DNA from: Dietzia sp032248695 | GTDB taxonomy: Bacteria > Actinomycetota > Actinomycetes > Mycobacteriales > Mycobacteriaceae | Direction: 5' to 3' | Assembly (NCBI RefSeq): GCF_032248695.1 | Contig: NZ_JAVHXC010000004.1 | Location: 62,001-126,000 of the forward strand | Length of the DNA stretch: 64,000 nucleotides | Part shown: piece after piece, positions 61,707 to 64,000 of the stretch | Layout of the letters: every line of letters begins with the position of its first letter | Numbering within the stretch: the first letter of the stretch is position 1 | The notes under the pieces: generated by a model | Database searches by the model: none | Told to the model about the DNA's origin: nothing | Seen by the model: only the letters and a program-made list of their open reading frames with translations | Translations under genes and position numbers: made by a program

Positions 61707-62596
61707 CCGCGTTTCCCACCCAGTACCCCGATCCGACCCACCGGATCCTGCACCTCAGCGACACCCATTTCGTCAACGCTCGGCGGCCCCTCTACGGGGC
61801 GATCGACTGCGACGCGCAGCTGGCGACCCTCGTCGAGCGTCTGCATTCCTCCGAGATCCGGCCCGATGCGATCGTGCTCACCGGTGACCTCGCTGATCGT
61901 GGCGCCGAGGACGCCTACCTGCGCCTGCGCTCGGCGCTCGATCCGGTGGCCACCGAGTACAACTGTCCGATCGTGTGGGTCATGGGGAACCACGACGACC
62001 GCCGGGCCTTCCGCCGGATCCTGCGGGACGACGTCACCGGCGAGGGCGGCCCGGTGGACCACGTCACCATGGTCGACGGGCTGCGGATCATCGCCCTGGA
62101 CTCCACCGTGCCCGGCGTGCACCACGGTGAGATCACCCCCGACCAGCTGGAATGGCTATCCGCGGAGCTCGCCACGCCCGCCCCGAACGGCACCCTCCTG
62201 GCGTTGCATCATCCGCCGGTGCCCACACACCTGGGACTGCTCCGCGCAGTCGAGCTGCGGGACGCTCACGTCCTGGAGTCGGTTCTCGCCGGCAGCGACG
62301 TGCGCGGAATCCTCGCCGGGCACTTCCACTATTCGGTGTCCAGCACGTTCGCCGGCATCCCCGTCTCGGTGGTCTCGGCGACCTGCTACAGCCAGGACCT
62401 GCTGGTGGCTCCCGGTGACTCACGGGCCCAGAACGGTGGGCAGGGCTTCGCACTGGTGGACGTCTACCCCGATCGGGTCGTGCACGCCCACATGCCGCTC
62501 ACCGAGTTCGACACCGTCTACGCCGTGTCGGCCGAGCAGCTCACCGCCATGCTGGACCCGGACGCCGTGTCCGCCGTCGACCTGCTGAGCAGCTGA
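61703..62596 (+). CDS. Class III cyclic-nucleotide/glycero-phosphodiesterase-like metallophosphoesterase
   Basis: 297 residues from GTG 61703 (GAGAAAGG upstream). Metal motifs are complete: DTH (20-22), GD (61-62), GNHD (95-98), HH (169-170) and GHFHY (206-210). This set is shared by cAMP phosphodiesterases of the CpdA/Rv0805 kind and by glycerophosphodiesterase GpdQ. In this locus a glycerophosphodiesterase role fits best (inference). It overlaps the ugpA start by one base. Confidence 0.82.
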   Translation: MTAFPTQYPDPTHRILHLSDTHFVNARRPLYGAIDCDAQLATLVERLHSSEIRPDAIVLTGDLADRGAEDAYLRLRSALDPVATEYNCPIVWVMGNHDDRRAFRRILRDDVTGEGGPVDHVTMVDGLRIIALDSTVPGVHHGEITPDQLEWLSAELATPAPNGTLLALHHPPVPTHLGLLRAVELRDAHVLESVLAGSDVRGILAGHFHYSVSSTFAGIPVSVVSATCYSQDLLVAPGDSRAQNGGQGFALVDVYPDRVVHAHMPLTEFDTVYAVSAEQLTAMLDPDAVSAVDLLSS

Positions 62597-63579
62597 TGTT
62601 CGTCCCCGCGCTGACCGATTCGGCGCCTCCCGCGGCTCCCGCGACGCGGCCGGGCCGGCGGACGCCTGACCATGGCGGATCCGGATTCAGCCCGCCCCGC
62701 GTCGCCCGCGCACTCACACCGCTGGCCTACGTCCTGCCCGGCGTCGCACTCCTCGCGATCTGGGTGTACAAGCCGCTGGTGGACGCGGTGAACCTGTCGT
62801 TCTACGACTGGAATCTCATGCCCACGAGCCCCAAGACCTACGTGGGCCTGGAGAAGTACGCCCGCGTCCTGGAGTTGCCCGAGATCCGACAGGCGGTCGC
62901 GAACACCGGGCTGTACATCCTGGCCGCGATGGTCTTCCTCGTCGTCGTCCCCACCGGGATCGTCCTGGCCACCCGCAGCATCTCGTCCCGCGCCGGGAAC
63001 CTCTACAAGGGGGCGCTCTTCCTGCCGTATCTCATCCCGCCGGTCGCGGTGGGCGCGGTGTGGCGGTGGCTCTTCGCCGACGAGACCGGGGCCATCACCA
63101 GCGCCGCCGCGGCCGTGGGCGTGGACCTGGGCACCGTGTTCCGCGACCAGGACACCGCGCTGTGGGCGATCGTGATCATCCTGGGCTGGCAGATGTTCGG
63201 CTTCGGCGTGCTCATGGTGACCGCCGGCTACACCTCCATCGGGCCGGAGTACGCCGACGCGGCCGCGATGGACGGTGCCAACAGCCGCCAGATCATCGGC
63301 AGGGTGATCCTCCCCCTGCTCTCGCCGACGCTGGTGTTCCTGGGCCTGATGGCGGTCCTGCTGGTGGCGCAGTGGTCGTTCCCGCTCATCGATCTGCTCA
63401 CCCAGGGTGGGCCGTCGGGTACCTCCACCAACATCTACTACCTGCTGTACGACGTCGGGTTCCGCAGCTTCGACTCCGGGCTCGCCGCTGCCGCCGGCAC
63501 GCTGTTCTTCGTCGTCTTTGGCCTCATCGCCTGGGCGTTCGTGGAACTCAGCCAGCGACTCAGCTTCTTCGACGACTAG
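62596..63579 (+). CDS. ugpA: ABC importer permease, UgpA/MalF type
   Basis: 327 residues with six membrane segments after a 35-residue cytoplasmic lead. The EAA loop, EYADAAAMDGANSRQIIG (about 216-233), contacts the ATPase. Binding-protein-dependent transport permease, partner of the next gene. TGATG overlap with the phosphodiesterase gene. Confidence 0.88.
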   Translation: MFVPALTDSAPPAAPATRPGRRTPDHGGSGFSPPRVARALTPLAYVLPGVALLAIWVYKPLVDAVNLSFYDWNLMPTSPKTYVGLEKYARVLELPEIRQAVANTGLYILAAMVFLVVVPTGIVLATRSISSRAGNLYKGALFLPYLIPPVAVGAVWRWLFADETGAITSAAAAVGVDLGTVFRDQDTALWAIVIILGWQMFGFGVLMVTAGYTSIGPEYADAAAMDGANSRQIIGRVILPLLSPTLVFLGLMAVLLVAQWSFPLIDLLTQGGPSGTSTNIYYLLYDVGFRSFDSGLAAAAGTLFFVVFGLIAWAFVELSQRLSFFDD

Positions 63580-63588
63580 GACAAGACG

Positions 63589-64000
63589 ATGACCTTCGTT
63601 CTCGACGCCCCCGCACCGGCGCCCCAGGCCGCCCCGGCACAGTCCCCCGGTCGCGGCGGTTCCACCTCACCGGCCGTGCGCGGCTCGGCCACCGGACCCG
63701 GTCGGGCTGCCCGCCGTGACCGGCCCAGGCCCGCCGTCCTCGCCCACGCGGTGATGATCGCCCTGACCGCGTTCGCCCTGTTCCCGATCGTGTGGATGGT
63801 GGCCACCTCCCTCACATCCCCGGACCGGATCGCCGCCGGCGAGATCCTGGGCCCCGGCACCTCGCTGGGCAACTACGCGGCCGCGTGGGGCACCATCGAT
63901 CTGGGCTCGATGATGGTCAACTCGCTGGTGATGTCAGTGACCATCGCACTGGCCCAAGTGCTGGTGGCGATCCTCGCCGCCTACGGGTTCGCGATGTTCA
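63589..64000 (+). CDS. ugpE: ABC importer permease, UgpE/MalG type (partial, 3' end outside window)
   Basis: 137 codons from ATG 63589, ten bases after ugpA, to the window edge. A Pro/Gly-rich cytoplasmic lead of 50 residues is followed by FALFPIVWMVATSLTSPDRI and NSLVMSVTIALAQVLVAI, the first segments and loop of MalG/UgpE permeases. Confidence 0.85.
   Translation, partial: MTFVLDAPAPAPQAAPAQSPGRGGSTSPAVRGSATGPGRAARRDRPRPAVLAHAVMIALTAFALFPIVWMVATSLTSPDRIAAGEILGPGTSLGNYAAAWGTIDLGSMMVNSLVMSVTIALAQVLVAILAAYGFAMF

Overview
The window is about 64 kb of high-GC DNA (around 70% or more by eye) with dense, mostly colinear genes, many ATGA/GTGA start-stop overlaps and frequent GTG starts. Gene content points to a mycolic-acid actinobacterium of the Mycobacteriales, most likely Dietzia or a close relative (inference, no search was run). 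Supporting signs are the order PASTA penicillin-binding protein / metallophosphoesterase / tRNA-Pro also known from mycobacteria, a furA-catalase pair with a mycobacterial-type operator, a BioQ-like biotin regulator, an F420-type LLM oxidoreductase, CAP-domain secreted proteins and a class E sortase.

Layout. 1-3.6 kb: end of a PASTA penicillin-binding protein, a metallophosphoesterase, tRNA-Pro(CGG), and an acyl-CoA dehydrogenase/oxidase. 3.7-5.2 kb: a YhgE/Pip-like membrane protein. 5.4-20 kb: an unbroken run of 15 genes holding a canonical Mrp cation/proton antiporter (MrpA/B fusion, C, D, E, F, G), an MgtE Mg2+ channel, and a second, non-canonical Mrp/Mbh-like membrane complex with three antiporter-like subunits. 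20-22.3 kb: an LLM oxidoreductase coupled to an APH-like kinase. 22.4-25 kb: oxidative-stress block dps, katA and furA on the minus strand. 25-32.4 kb: universal stress protein, a secreted propeller-like protein divergent from a giant LuxR regulator, a class E sortase with a small membrane protein, and a SurA-like lipoprotein. 32.4-38 kb: a baeRF3 protein, a DHA2-type MFS exporter and a FadH-like dienoyl-CoA reductase. 38-40.4 kb: three secreted CAP-family genes in a row. 40.4-45.6 kb: bioQ-like regulator divergent from bioB-bioA-bioF-bioD with four operator copies. 45.6-46.6 kb: VbhA/Fic toxin-antitoxin pair. 46.6-50 kb: arsenic resistance (arsR, acr3, arsC, flavoprotein). 50-57 kb: a small membrane protein, a KstD-like flavoprotein, a glutamine synthetase homologue, a low-GC Fic gene flanked by copies of the 3' end of an LLM gene, a TRIC-type channel, and that LLM gene. 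57.3-64 kb: an RpiR regulator and a Ugp/Mal-type ABC importer with a tyrosine-phosphatase-like and a cyclic-phosphodiesterase-like enzyme encoded inside the transporter genes; the last permease runs off the window.

Recurring regulation. Several genes (metallophosphoesterase, acyl-CoA dehydrogenase, YhgE-like, furA, baeRF3, MFS, bioQ and perhaps the glutamine synthetase gene) have a TAnnnT -10 box ending five to eight bases before the start codon and no usable Shine-Dalgarno, so they are probably leaderless. Clear inverted-repeat operators stand at furA, bioQ-bioB, the LuxR/secreted-protein divergent promoter, the ABC importer and the second fic gene. The most noteworthy items are the double Mrp/MgtE run, the four-copy biotin operator array, the fic island with duplicated gene end, and the phosphatase/phosphodiesterase-containing ABC locus.
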